A stretch of DNA of 64,000 bases. Origin: Polaribacter sp. (GTDB lineage: Bacteria > Bacteroidota > Bacteroidia > Flavobacteriales > Flavobacteriaceae). Positions 34,221 through 43,133 of the stretch are shown in pieces. The DNA lies in the NCBI GenBank assembly GCA_029250685.1, contig JAQXEU010000060.1, positions 1-64,000 on the forward strand, given 5' to 3'. Numbering within the stretch: position 1 is the first letter of the stretch; each line of letters begins with the position of its first letter. Both the position numbers and the translations under genes were made by a program. The notes beneath the pieces were generated by a model. The model saw only the letters and a program-made list of their open reading frames with translations. It did not search any database and was not told where the DNA came from.

Positions 34221-34646
34221 ATGCAAAAAGTAATTGGAACGGTAGTACTAGTTATCGCGAGTTTTTTTTCGAGTCATGGACAAGAAAATACAAATTTTAC
34301 CATCACTGTAAATATGACAGGAATGAAATCTGACAAAGGCGATGTGTACGTTGCGCTTTACAATGCTAAAAAAGATTTTTTAAAGACCACCTTTAAAACA
34401 TCTATTGTAAAAATTGTCGATCAAAAAGCAACTGCAATCTTTACGGGTTTAGAAAAAGGAGTGTATGCTATTTCTGTTTTTCATGACAAGAATGACAATA
34501 AAAAAATGGACACCAATTTTTTAGGAATTCCGAAAGAACCGATAGGGATGTCTAACGATGCAAAAGCATTTATGGGGCCGCCAAAATTTAAAGATGCGAA
34601 GTTTATGGTTGCTGCAGATGTTGTTTTATCCATACGTATAAAGTAA
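34221..34646 (+). CDS. DUF2141 exported protein
   Basis: A 141-residue secreted protein: signal peptide (~1-20, cleavage near SHGQ) followed by one DUF2141 domain, with VNMTGMKSDKGDVYVALYN, GVYAISVFHDKNDNKKMD and FLGIPKEPIG as landmarks. The fold is probably a beta sandwich; the DKNDNKKMDTN loop looks like a calcium-binding site. The function is unknown. DUF2141 genes often follow TonB-dependent receptor genes in this phylum, as here. Confidence 0.88.
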   Translation: MQKVIGTVVLVIASFFSSHGQENTNFTITVNMTGMKSDKGDVYVALYNAKKDFLKTTFKTSIVKIVDQKATAIFTGLEKGVYAISVFHDKNDNKKMDTNFLGIPKEPIGMSNDAKAFMGPPKFKDAKFMVAADVVLSIRIK

Positions 34647-34674
34647 AAAAAAACAATAATTTAACAAATATCAA

Positions 34675-35304
34675 ATGATGAAAAAAGTAACACTAGTAGT
34701 AGCACTGATTTTTGCAGTACACTTGACTGCTCAAACACCTTATGAAAAAGGAATGTCTAAAGCATTACAGCTTAGGGGGCAACAAAAAAATACAGAAGCA
34801 GTTCAGCTTTTTGAAAGAATCTCAAAAGCAGAAAAAGACAATTGGCTACCAACTTATTATGCAGCTACTGTTTTAATTATTGAAGGTTTTTCAATAAAAG
34901 ATGAAACGAAATTAACAGCTCATTTAAATAGAGCACAAGATTTATTAGATACTGCAAATGCAATTTCTAAAAGCAATCCAGAAATTATAATTACACAAGC
35001 AATGTTAAATACGGTTTATGTTGCTTATGACGGACAAAAATATGGAATGAAATACGCAGGAGAAAATGCGCAATTGTATGCTGCAGCTTTAAAAATTGCA
35101 CCCAATAACCCAAGAGTTGTTTTAGGGAAAGCTCAATGGGATATTGGAGGAGCAGCATTTTTTGGACAACCTACAGCACCTTTTTGTAAAGAAATAAAAC
35201 GATCTATAGAATTGTTTAAAAAAGAAAAGCCAAATAATAAGTTTCTTCCTTATGGCGGATTGGATAGAGCACAACAAGCATTAAAAGAGCAATGTGGAAA
35301 ATAA
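34675..35304 (+). CDS. Exported TPR-like protein
   Basis: A 209-residue protein with a signal peptide (cleavage near LTAQ) and helical repeats of TPR type (YEKGMSKALQLRGQQKNTEA; AAALKIAPNNPRVVLGKAQ). It follows the DUF2141 gene by 28 nt and is probably cotranscribed with it and the TonB receptor. It likely acts as a periplasmic scaffold; no catalytic motif is visible. The operon ends at a terminator at 35328. Confidence 0.8.
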   Translation: MMKKVTLVVALIFAVHLTAQTPYEKGMSKALQLRGQQKNTEAVQLFERISKAEKDNWLPTYYAATVLIIEGFSIKDETKLTAHLNRAQDLLDTANAISKSNPEIIITQAMLNTVYVAYDGQKYGMKYAGENAQLYAAALKIAPNNPRVVLGKAQWDIGGAAFFGQPTAPFCKEIKRSIELFKKEKPNNKFLPYGGLDRAQQALKEQCGK

Positions 35305-35327
35305 AATATGTAATAGTTAATTGAATT

Positions 35328-35360
35328 AAAAACCTTCACCAGAAATGATGAAGGTTTTTT
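35328..35360 (+). terminator. Intrinsic terminator
   Basis: AAAAACCTTCA pairs with TGAAGGTTTTT, with a T run, 24 nt after the TPR-like gene. Confidence 0.88.
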
Positions 35361-35426
35361 ATTTTTCGCTAACTTAAGAATATGATTCCGTTTTAATGAA
35401 TCATATTCTTAAGTTAGCGAAAAATA
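35360..35426. repeat. Perfect 29-bp inverted repeat with 9-nt loop
   Basis: Arms 35360-35388 and 35398-35426 are exact reverse complements; each contains CGCTAACTTAAGAATATGAT or its complement. The loop is CGTTTTAAT. A terminator already precedes it, so termination is an unlikely main role. It could be a remnant transposon end pair, a replication or recombination hotspot, or the core of a structured RNA. Confidence 0.9.
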
Positions 35427-35502
35427 GCTAAAAATGAGTTTAGAAACAAGCTAAACTAAACTCTAGATTTTCATTTATATTTGAATTAAAATTTACCAAC
35501 TC

Positions 35503-36060
35503 ATGAAACCTATTTTTGAACAAAAAGATACATTGCGAAGAGAAATGTATAAAAAACGCGCAAAAAATAAGGCTGTAACTAAAACAGCATATGATTTATG
35601 GGTTTGCTCCCGGCTAGAGCAATTGGTAAAAGAGAAAAATGTAAAAATAGTTCATGCGTATTTACCAATGGGAACAGAAATAGATATTCGTCCTTTTTTA
35701 GAAAAAATGCTAGCTCAGAATATTAAAATCATCACACCAAAAACATTACCAAAACGTCAATTAGAAAACTTAGAATTACATTCTTTAAACGAATTAGAAA
35801 AAGGAGTTTTTGGAACATTGCATCCAGCAAACTCTAAAATTTATTCTGGAAATTACGATTTAATTATTGTACCAGGTTTGGCGTTTGATAAAGAAAATTA
35901 CAGATTGGGTTATGGCGGCGGATATTACGATACGTTTTTAGAACAGCATCCAAATGCTTTTAAAGTCGGGGTTTTTTACCCGTTTCAAAAAGTAAACGCT
36001 GTTCCAAAAGAAAAACACGATGTATCTTTAGATCAAATTCTCTACAAAGAATTGTTATAA
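35503..36060 (+). CDS. 5-formyltetrahydrofolate cyclo-ligase
   Basis: A 185-residue enzyme converting 5-formyl-THF to 5,10-methenyl-THF with ATP. The N-terminal LRREMYKKRA, middle YLPMGTEIDIRPFL and C-terminal PGLAFDKENYRLGYGGGYYD signature are all present. Length is standard. Its 3' end overlaps the convergent M1 peptidase gene by 6 nt. Confidence 0.95.
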   Translation: MKPIFEQKDTLRREMYKKRAKNKAVTKTAYDLWVCSRLEQLVKEKNVKIVHAYLPMGTEIDIRPFLEKMLAQNIKIITPKTLPKRQLENLELHSLNELEKGVFGTLHPANSKIYSGNYDLIIVPGLAFDKENYRLGYGGGYYDTFLEQHPNAFKVGVFYPFQKVNAVPKEKHDVSLDQILYKELL

Positions 36061-37686
36061 TTTTTTAGAAGTAATGTAATAGTTTACATCAATTTTTAAA
36101 CTAGAATTTTCTTTACTTAGTGTTTCCGATTTCCAGAAAAAAGAAGGTTTTAATATTTTTTCTTTTCCGTTAATAGTCACTTTTATTGGCATGTTAAACC
36201 CTTCAACAGCATTGTTCCATTTGTATTCTAATTTGTTTCCTCTAATTGCATATGCAAATTCAGGAATTCTATAATCTCTTAAATATTGATCAAAAATTTT
36301 AGATAAATCTACACCAGATTTTTCTGACATATATTCTTCAATCTCTTTTGTGGTAACTGTTTTGTGATAGAATTCTTTGTTCAATCCACGTAAAACTTGT
36401 CGCCATTTTTCATCATCATTTACCAATTGGCGAATGGTGTGTAACATATTTCCACCTTTGTTGTACATATCGCCAGAACCAGAATTGTTAACGTTGTATT
36501 TTCCAATAATTGGACTTTTATTTCCGATGCTTTTTCTCAATCCAATAACATATTCAGAAGCAGCTTTTTTACCGTAATAATAATCTAAAAATAAACTTTC
36601 AGAATAATTGGTAAAACTTTCATGAATCCACATATCGGCCATGTCTTTATATGTAATATTATTGGCAAACCATTCGTGTCCAGATTCGTGAATAATAATA
36701 AAATCGAATTTTAAACCCCAACCAGTTCCAGATAAATCTCTACCTAAATATCCGTTTGCATATTTGTTTCCGTAAGTTACAGAGCTTTGGTGTTCCATTC
36801 CTAAATACGGAACTTCTACTAGTTTAAATCCGTCTTCATAAAAAGGATATTTTCCAAACCAATGCTCAAAAGCTTTCATCATTTTTGGAGCATCTTTAAA
36901 TTGCTTTTTTGCTTTTTCTAAATTGTCTTTTAGCACATAATAATCCATGTCTAAAACACCTGCTTCTCCATTATACTTTTCTGAAAAATGTGTGTAATCT
37001 CCAATATTTACATTTACACCATAATTATTGATTGGATTTTTTACTGCCCAATGATATGTTGTTGTGCTATCGTTATGTTTTACGATCTCTTTTAATTTTC
37101 CATTAGAAATGTTCATTAAATTTGATGGAACACGTACAGAAATATCCATGCTTTCAACTTCATCATACATGTGATCTTTGTTTGGCCACCAAACACTTGC
37201 GCCTAAACCTTGGCAAGATGTTGCTATAAAATGATTGTCGTTATCGTCTTTTTTCCAAGAAAAACCTCCATCCCAAGGTGCTCTTTTAGCTTCTTGTGGT
37301 ATTCCTTCATAATAAACTGTCAAAGAATTTACAGAATCTAAAACCTGTTCAGCTTTTAGTTGAATAAAATGTGCATTTCCTTCAGAAATTACTTCAAGGG
37401 TATCGTTATTTTGAATTACTGAAGTTATTTTTAAAGGCGCTTGTAAATCGATTTGTAAAACGCTATCAGATTTTAAAACAGTGTATTTTACTAAGTTTTT
37501 TCCTTTGATAAATTTTTCTTCTGGGAAAACTTGAATATCTAAATGATAGTATTTTAAATCCCACCAAATACGTTCTGGTGTGATAGAACCTCTTAAAGTA
37601 TCTTGTTTTGTAAAGTTGTTTTCCTGTGCGAAAATTGAAATAGTAAATAAAAGAAATGCAATACTTAAAAGTGCTTTATTTTTCAT
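36055..37686 (-). CDS. M1-family metallopeptidase, exported
   Basis: A 543-residue gluzincin aminopeptidase. A signal peptide (cleavage near SIFAQ) is followed by an N-terminal beta domain and the catalytic domain with zinc motif HESGHEWF and the downstream glutamate in WIHESF, giving HExxH-x18-E. The exopeptidase GxMEN motif is represented by YLGMEHQS. No T9SS sorting domain is present, so it is probably periplasmic. At 543 residues it lacks the large C-terminal helical domain of ERAP-type enzymes. Confidence 0.93.
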   Translation of the reverse strand: MKNKALLSIAFLLFTISIFAQENNFTKQDTLRGSITPERIWWDLKYYHLDIQVFPEEKFIKGKNLVKYTVLKSDSVLQIDLQAPLKITSVIQNNDTLEVISEGNAHFIQLKAEQVLDSVNSLTVYYEGIPQEAKRAPWDGGFSWKKDDNDNHFIATSCQGLGASVWWPNKDHMYDEVESMDISVRVPSNLMNISNGKLKEIVKHNDSTTTYHWAVKNPINNYGVNVNIGDYTHFSEKYNGEAGVLDMDYYVLKDNLEKAKKQFKDAPKMMKAFEHWFGKYPFYEDGFKLVEVPYLGMEHQSSVTYGNKYANGYLGRDLSGTGWGLKFDFIIIHESGHEWFANNITYKDMADMWIHESFTNYSESLFLDYYYGKKAASEYVIGLRKSIGNKSPIIGKYNVNNSGSGDMYNKGGNMLHTIRQLVNDDEKWRQVLRGLNKEFYHKTVTTKEIEEYMSEKSGVDLSKIFDQYLRDYRIPEFAYAIRGNKLEYKWNNAVEGFNMPIKVTINGKEKILKPSFFWKSETLSKENSSLKIDVNYYITSKKL

Positions 37687-37711
37687 TTTATAGTTTGATA
37701 TAAAGTTGTTG

Positions 37712-38590
37712 CTAAACTAGACTATCTAGCGATTTTTTTAATTCTTTGTGTGAAAACTGAAAACCAGCTTCTCTGATTTTTTTAGAAGAAATTCTACTTC
37801 CAGTTGTTAAAATTATTGACATTTCACCAAAAATAAGTTTCAGCATAAATGTTGGAACTCCAATTGGTAAGAATGGTCTTTTTAATTTTTTAGCTAATAA
37901 TTTAGAGAAACTATAACTGGTTTGCTCTTGTGGAGCTACAGCATTATGTATTCCTGTTAAATTATTTTCGAGAGCAAATATAAACATATCTGTAACATCT
38001 TCTATATGAATCCAGGGTAGAAATTGCTTACCATTTGCAATTGGAGAAATCACTGGAGTTTTCATTTTCTCTAATGCGCCACCATTTTTACTTAATATTA
38101 TTCCGAGTCTTAAGATTGTTGTTGGAATATCTGCTTTGGAAAACTCTAAAACTGATGCTTCCCAAAGTTTACAAACATTTCCTAAAAAATCATTTGCAGC
38201 AGTATCTGTTTCTTTAAAAATTTCCTTTGAAGTGATTGCGCCATAATAACCAATTGCTGAGGCAGAAATAAAACCATGTAGTGGCGTCTTTAATTCTTTT
38301 ACTTTGTTTAATAATAATTCTGTTGATTTTGTTCTGCTGTCTATTATTTCCTGCTTTCTTTTAATAGACCATCTTTTATCAGCAATTCCAGCACCAGCAA
38401 GATGAATAATGCAATCTAGGTTCTCAAAAGCTTTTTCATCAATATATTCTGAAGCAATATCCCAAGCAAATTCGTTTTTGTTTTTTGGAGTTCTTGTTAA
38501 AACTCTAACGGTATAGTTTTTTGCCAACAATTTCGTGACAAGTAACTGTCCAACTAAACCTGTTCCTCCTGTAATTAATATTGTTACCAA
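37712..38590 (-). CDS. TIGR01777-family NAD-dependent epimerase
   Basis: A 292-residue extended SDR of the YfcH/TIGR01777 type. The N-terminal ILITGGTGLVGQLL gives the NAD-binding motif, SASAIGYYG carries the active-site region, and a DUF1731 C-terminal domain ends the protein. The substrate is unknown. Family N-termini favour the TTG at 38590, which overlaps the upstream stop (TTGGTAA); an ATG at 38620 would add ten non-conserved residues. Confidence 0.85.
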   Translation of the reverse strand: MVTILITGGTGLVGQLLVTKLLAKNYTVRVLTRTPKNKNEFAWDIASEYIDEKAFENLDCIIHLAGAGIADKRWSIKRKQEIIDSRTKSTELLLNKVKELKTPLHGFISASAIGYYGAITSKEIFKETDTAANDFLGNVCKLWEASVLEFSKADIPTTILRLGIILSKNGGALEKMKTPVISPIANGKQFLPWIHIEDVTDMFIFALENNLTGIHNAVAPQEQTSYSFSKLLAKKLKRPFLPIGVPTFMLKLIFGEMSIILTTGSRISSKKIREAGFQFSHKELKKSLDSLV

Positions 38591-39159
38591 TTGTCTCTGG
38601 ATTTTATGTTTTGTTCGCAAAATTGAATAATTTCAGAAACTCTTTTTTCTATTGTAGCTTCCCTTTTTGCTTGATTTAACCAATACAAATAACTCTTTTT
38701 GTAGCTTGGTGCAAAGTTTTTAAAATTTGAATAAGCGGTTGGGTTTTTATCAAATTCAAATTGCAATCTTTCCGGAATTATTCCTTTCTCAACATTATCT
38801 AAAGCTGTCCAAGAACCATTCTGTTTGCCAGTTTTAATTTTATCTAATCCGGCTTGATGCATTAGATTGTCTTTTACTAATTCTTTAATGTATCTTTTGT
38901 TTAAGGCGCTCCAAATACTTCTCTCTTTTCTAGGAGTAAAAGTTTGTTTTCGTTTTCCGTTTCCTAAACTTTTTACGGTTGAGTCTATCCAGCCAAAACA
39001 CAAAGCAACTTTAACGGCTTCTTCCCATCGCATAGAAGCTTCTTCATTTTCTACTTTATAAAAAATTAGAAACACGCCTTTTGATGAATTGTAGTTTTTT
39101 GCTAACCAAACACGCCATTCTGTATCTGTTTTAAAATACAGTTCTGGTTTGTCTTCCAT
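38584..39159 (-). CDS. YdeI/OmpD-associated family protein
   Basis: A 191-residue protein of the YdeI family. The conserved core is WLAKNYNSSKGVFLIFYK, FGWIDSTVKSLGNGKRKQTF, then PRKERSIWSALNK, with a Bacteriocin_protect-like C-terminus (SYKKSYLYWLNQAKREATIE). The role is unclear; some members are linked to envelope stress or bacteriocin resistance. The ATG at 39159 (MEDKPELYF) fits homologues; longer in-frame starts would overlap the M28 gene. It overlaps the next gene by 7 nt. Confidence 0.85.
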   Translation of the reverse strand: MEDKPELYFKTDTEWRVWLAKNYNSSKGVFLIFYKVENEEASMRWEEAVKVALCFGWIDSTVKSLGNGKRKQTFTPRKERSIWSALNKRYIKELVKDNLMHQAGLDKIKTGKQNGSWTALDNVEKGIIPERLQFEFDKNPTAYSNFKNFAPSYKKSYLYWLNQAKREATIEKRVSEIIQFCEQNIKSRDNW

Positions 39160-39160
39160 A

Positions 39161-40489
39161 TTATCTGATAATTTTATTTGGGAAAACAACCACACTTTCA
39201 TGTCTGTTTTCACCAACTGCAGCAACTCCAAAAAAGAAGTTGTCTATGACAATTCCTTCTAAAGTAAACTCTGTGCTTTCAACATATCTACTATTATCCC
39301 AAGTTGGAGAAGTAGTATCTCTCCAGTAAATTTTATATCCTTTTGCTCCTTCAACTTTATCCCATTTTAATTTTGCTGAAGGTTGCACAATTCCGCCAAT
39401 TCCAACATTTTTTGGTGATGGCGGAGCAGAAGCTAAACCTGCCATTGTAATTACGTTTACGGCTGTTAATTTTTTTGCATAATCAAAATTTACATGCTCA
39501 AAAGTATCGCCATATTTAATACCATTTTCAACTCTGATATCTTGATGTTGCTGCGTGTAGTTTTCATGTGCTTCCATAATTCTAATTCCAGCAAAACCTA
39601 AATCATTAAAAGGTCTATGATGTCCACCTCTTCCAAATCTGTCTAATCTGTAAATCATCATCGGGTTCATTTCTGGCATATACGTTTTTGTCATTTTGTG
39701 TGTATAACGCGCTAGTTGACGAGAAATTCCGTCAACTTCACCGCCATAAAAACGTCTAGAATTACGTTGTCTAGCAGTTTCGTTTGCGGGAACTGGTTCA
39801 GAGAAAATTCTAAATGTTCTGTTGTCAATAACACCATCAACTCCAGTAATGTTTCCAATCATGTCATTATTCAAAACACCAACAATATCCCAACCTTTAT
39901 CTTTTGCGTATTTTGCCAATCCGGCGCCACCAAATAATCCTTGTTCTTCTCCAGATAGTCCAACATAAATAATACTATTTTCGAATTTGTGTTTGCTTAA
40001 AACTCTTGCTGCTTCAATAGTTCCTGCCATTCCTGATGCATTATCATTTGCTCCTGGAGCATCGGTTGTAAAATCAGAACCATTACTGGCACGAGAATCA
40101 ATATCTCCACTCATAATAATGTATCTATTTGGGTATTTTGTGCCTTTTTGAACCGCAACAACATTTACAATCCAAGCATCATGAGGAACACGACGATTTC
40201 CTTTTTTTGTAACTAAATCTTTCTGATAAAATGTACTGATACAATTATTACAGTCTTTAGAAATGCTTTCAAATTCAGATTTTATCCAACGACGAGCAGC
40301 GCCAATTCCGCGTGTATTAGAAATGGTATCAGAAAAGGTGTTTCTTGTTCCGAATTCAGTTAATGTTTTAATGTCTGCTTTTATTCTATCCGCAGAAACA
40401 GCATTGATAATGTCGTAAATTTTTTGATCTGTTTGTGCTGTTAAAAAAACGCTTGCAAATAATGCGATAGTAGTTAGTAGTTTTTTCAT
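39161..40489 (-). CDS. M28-family zinc peptidase, exported
   Basis: A 442-residue secreted metallopeptidase. The signal peptide (cleavage near LTAQ) precedes a co-catalytic two-zinc domain with GDIDSRA, PGANDNASG, SGEEQGLFG and LNNDMIGN, the usual M28 ligands and catalytic Glu. The C-terminal ~90 residues resemble a fibronectin type III module (LKWDKVEGAKGYKIYWRD). No T9SS sorting domain is seen. The ATG at 40489 is preferred over a TTG 6 nt upstream. It is followed by ydeI and the epimerase gene in one operon. Confidence 0.92.
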   Translation of the reverse strand: MKKLLTTIALFASVFLTAQTDQKIYDIINAVSADRIKADIKTLTEFGTRNTFSDTISNTRGIGAARRWIKSEFESISKDCNNCISTFYQKDLVTKKGNRRVPHDAWIVNVVAVQKGTKYPNRYIIMSGDIDSRASNGSDFTTDAPGANDNASGMAGTIEAARVLSKHKFENSIIYVGLSGEEQGLFGGAGLAKYAKDKGWDIVGVLNNDMIGNITGVDGVIDNRTFRIFSEPVPANETARQRNSRRFYGGEVDGISRQLARYTHKMTKTYMPEMNPMMIYRLDRFGRGGHHRPFNDLGFAGIRIMEAHENYTQQHQDIRVENGIKYGDTFEHVNFDYAKKLTAVNVITMAGLASAPPSPKNVGIGGIVQPSAKLKWDKVEGAKGYKIYWRDTTSPTWDNSRYVESTEFTLEGIVIDNFFFGVAAVGENRHESVVVFPNKIIR

Positions 40490-40521
40490 GGTCAAAGATT
40501 TGAGCTACTAATTTATAAAAA

Positions 40522-40555
40522 TAAAAGCCACAAACTAGAAATAGTTGTGGCTTTT
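40522..40555 (-). terminator. Intrinsic terminator of the DUF6249 gene
   Basis: AAAAGCCACAA pairs with TTGTGGCTTTT; on the minus strand a T-rich run follows. It separates the DUF6249 gene from the M28 peptidase gene. Confidence 0.85.
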
Positions 40556-40576
40556 AGCAATTGAGTATAATTTCAA

Positions 40577-40921
40577 TTAAGATTCTTTATCCATTTTTTT
40601 TGTCATGTTAAAGCCAACTAATAAGGAAGCTCCTGCAGAAATTAATACTGATGCGGCAAATACTTCTTCTTGTAAGCCAAAAGAGTTGTATAAAATTGAG
40701 CCTACTGCAATTCCTATTCCTATTCCTATTAGTAATAATGCTACATTTAAAATGAATACTTTAGCAAAAGAATTTGGTCCTTTTTTACCTAATGCAAATA
40801 TTTTAGCATCAGCTCCTTTTTCTATTAATGCTAAACGTTCTTTGTTTCTTGTTGAAAAGAATAAATAAAAGATTCCGAAAAATGTTCCAAAAATTACTGC
40901 TAATACTGCTACTTCTTCCAT
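40577..40921 (-). CDS. DUF6249 membrane protein
   Basis: A 114-residue protein with three transmembrane segments (~4-22, 55-76, 86-105). After the first helix comes STRNKERLALIEKGAD, the typical DUF6249 motif. Members are small membrane proteins of Bacteroidota usually beside an ECF sigma factor and a membrane partner, as here with the divergent pair at 41.1-42.1 kb. The role is unknown; membrane-stress signalling is an inference. Confidence 0.85.
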   Translation of the reverse strand: MEEVAVLAVIFGTFFGIFYLFFSTRNKERLALIEKGADAKIFALGKKGPNSFAKVFILNVALLLIGIGIGIAVGSILYNSFGLQEEVFAASVLISAGASLLVGFNMTKKMDKES

Positions 40922-41068
40922 AATGATATGATTTAAATTTTAATGATTATTTTTAATGCGTTCATTCCATATGACAGAAACTTTTAAATAAAGGTTACAA
41001 AAAAAGTAAAAAATATTTTTTTAAGATATTCTGTAACCTAATTACATTAATAGGAGTCAAAGATAATA

Positions 41069-41653
41069 ATGACCAAACTAACTGATGAAAAATACATAGA
41101 AAAAACCTTAAAAGGTGATTCTAATGCTTTTGCTTTCTTAATTGATAAGTATAAAGACATGGTTTTTACGTTGGCAATAAAAATGGTTAAGAGTATAGAG
41201 GAAGCAGAAGAAGTTTCGCAAGATGCTTTTTTAAAAGCATATAAATATTTGCCTAAATTTAAAGGCGAATCTAAATTTTCTACCTGGTTGTATAAAATTG
41301 CATATCATACAAGTTTAGATGCTATTAGTAAAAATGCAAAACATAGAAATAATGTTGCAATTGATGAAATTACAGTAAATTATATATCATCCGTAGAAAC
41401 TATTTTAGACGGAATAGAACGTGACGAAAGAGCAGAAGTAATAAACGATTGTTTAGAACAATTGCCAGAAGATGAAAAAGCAATTTTATTGTTTTTCTAT
41501 TTTAAAGAGTTAAGTTTGAAAGAAATTATCGCCATCACAGATATGAGCGAGGCAAACGTAAAAGTAAAATTACATAGAGCGCGTAAGAAATTATTGAGCA
41601 TTGTAAAAAACACAGTAGAACCAGAATTAATTAGTCATTATGGGAGAAAATAA
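41069..41653 (+). CDS. ECF-type RNA polymerase sigma factor
   Basis: A 194-residue sigma-70 family ECF factor with region 2 (NAFAFLIDKYKDMVFTLAIK ... FLKAYKYLPKFKGESKF) and region 4 (LEQLPEDEKAILLFFYFKEL, with HTH SLKEIIAITDMSEANVKVKL). It directs RNA polymerase to an unknown regulon. The next gene starts 14 nt inside its 3' end and encodes a membrane protein, the typical place for an anti-sigma factor. Confidence 0.95.
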   Translation: MTKLTDEKYIEKTLKGDSNAFAFLIDKYKDMVFTLAIKMVKSIEEAEEVSQDAFLKAYKYLPKFKGESKFSTWLYKIAYHTSLDAISKNAKHRNNVAIDEITVNYISSVETILDGIERDERAEVINDCLEQLPEDEKAILLFFYFKELSLKEIIAITDMSEANVKVKLHRARKKLLSIVKNTVEPELISHYGRK

Positions 41654-42053
41654 ACAAATAAAAGAAATAGATGCTTTCACAAAAAAGTATGTAAAAGAAA
41701 TTAAAACTGAAACTCCATCTTTAGATTTTACTTCAAATTTAATGAAGTCTATTCAGCAATTAGATGCCGTTAAAAGCGTAACTGTATACAAACCATTGAT
41801 TTCTAAAAAAGCGTGGCTTGTTGTTTTTGCAGCTATTGTTGCAATACTATTTATTCCATTTAACTCTTCAGAAAAAGCATTGTTTACTTTACCAGAGATG
41901 AATTTTTCGTTTTTTGAAAAATTAAATTTCTCAGGAATGTTTCAAAGCGTAAGTGTTTCTAACACTACCTTTGTGGTTGCATTGGTATTTGGATTACTAT
42001 TAACAATTCAAATAGTATATTTAAAAGGATTCTTTGAAAAACGATTGAATTAA
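41640..42053 (+). CDS. Membrane protein, probable anti-sigma factor or sigma partner
   Basis: A 137-residue protein with a ~57-residue cytoplasmic N-terminus and two transmembrane helices (~58-76 and ~112-130). It shows no zinc-binding anti-sigma (ZAS) motif and no clear family, but overlaps the sigma factor gene by 14 nt, so translational coupling and direct interaction are likely. A role as anti-sigma factor is inferred from position. Its 3' end overlaps the convergent PD40 gene by 4 nt. Confidence 0.72.
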   Translation: MGENKQIKEIDAFTKKYVKEIKTETPSLDFTSNLMKSIQQLDAVKSVTVYKPLISKKAWLVVFAAIVAILFIPFNSSEKALFTLPEMNFSFFEKLNFSGMFQSVSVSNTTFVVALVFGLLLTIQIVYLKGFFEKRLN

Positions 42054-42901
42054 TCAGAAACTAAAGCTAAATAGTTTCCTTTTTTATTTACTAATATTCT
42101 TGAAATATTATTGAATTTGTTTTTTGGGAATGTGTGAAAAATCTTCCAATCTTTATCTATTGTAGGATTGAATTTCATTAGCGTATTTCCAACAGCCATT
42201 AGTAAAGTTCCATCTGGTAACCAGCAAATATCTTCTTTTTTACCAGCAGTTTTTATAATTGTTCTTCTTTCTTGATTTCTAGGATTAAATGTTTTTACTT
42301 CCCATTGTTCCTTTTCTTTACTAATGTAACTTACAAGTGAAGTGTTTGGAATGTGATGAACAGATCTACCTACTTTTTTCTCAATTGTTGTATTTTTTTT
42401 TGATTTTATATCGCTTACAATTAAATCTAAACCACCATCAACAATTACAACATTTACCGCTGTATTTTTATCATACCAAAAAGGATATGCAACTTTTAAG
42501 TCTGCAATGATTTCTGAGCTTTTCCCAGATTTGTAATTGTATTTGTAAAAGCGTTGTAAACCATCAATATCTAGACGAACAGCAGAAATGTCTTTAGATT
42601 TTGGAATACGTTGAGGTGAATATTCCCCACCATTTGGTGTGCTATTTATAAATTTTATTTTTCCATTTTTAATTGTGTATTCTGCAATGTCTGTTTGCTT
42701 ATTTCTTGTTGATGAAAAAATGATTGATTTACTTGAATAGAAATGTGGTTGACTATCGTAACCAGGATTGTTAGAAATATTTTTTCCTTTTCCAATTGAC
42801 CAATTTCCTTTGTCTTTAGTAATTTCAAATAAATATACTTCTGTGTTAGATTGTGCGAATGCAACAGTAGTTGCAAATAAAAAGAAGATTAGTTTTTTCA
42901 T
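42050..42901 (-). CDS. Exported PD40-type beta-propeller protein
   Basis: A 283-residue secreted protein: signal peptide (cleavage near AFAQ) followed by WD40-like PD40/TolB-type blades (GYDSQPHFYSSKSIIFSSTR; KKEDICWLPDGTLLMA). Such propellers act as periplasmic interaction platforms. No peptidase or other domain is attached. Its start overlaps the end of the truncated lipoprotein gene by 4 nt (ATGA). Confidence 0.82.
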   Translation of the reverse strand: MKKLIFFLFATTVAFAQSNTEVYLFEITKDKGNWSIGKGKNISNNPGYDSQPHFYSSKSIIFSSTRNKQTDIAEYTIKNGKIKFINSTPNGGEYSPQRIPKSKDISAVRLDIDGLQRFYKYNYKSGKSSEIIADLKVAYPFWYDKNTAVNVVIVDGGLDLIVSDIKSKKNTTIEKKVGRSVHHIPNTSLVSYISKEKEQWEVKTFNPRNQERRTIIKTAGKKEDICWLPDGTLLMAVGNTLMKFNPTIDKDWKIFHTFPKNKFNNISRILVNKKGNYLALVSD

Positions 42902-43086
42902 TTTTTGTCTTTTAATTCTAAAATTGTGTATCTTAAGTTTTCTGTAAATTCATACATTACCGTTTGCTCAAATCCAACTAAATGCCACCTTCCAATCACA
43001 GTGTTTTCTTCTGGCAAACTATCTTCATTTGTAGAACAACTAAAAAAACTTGATGTAAGAACTAGGAATAAAAGTATTTTTCTCAT
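42898..43086 (-). CDS. Short, probably truncated lipoprotein
   Basis: A 62-residue product with a lipoprotein signal (SFFSC) and then GRWHLVGFEQTVMYEFTENL, resembling the beginning of lipocalin-like lipoproteins that are usually about 130-150 residues. The homologous C-terminal part is missing: the frame ends ELKDKK and overlaps the PD40 gene start by 4 nt. A deletion that joined it to the next gene is the likely cause. It may be non-functional. Confidence 0.6.
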   Translation of the reverse strand: MRKILLFLVLTSSFFSCSTNEDSLPEENTVIGRWHLVGFEQTVMYEFTENLRYTILELKDKK

Positions 43087-43133
43087 AAGCTGTAAATCTA
43101 TTGAAAATAGTTAGAAGTAGAAAACTTAATTTC

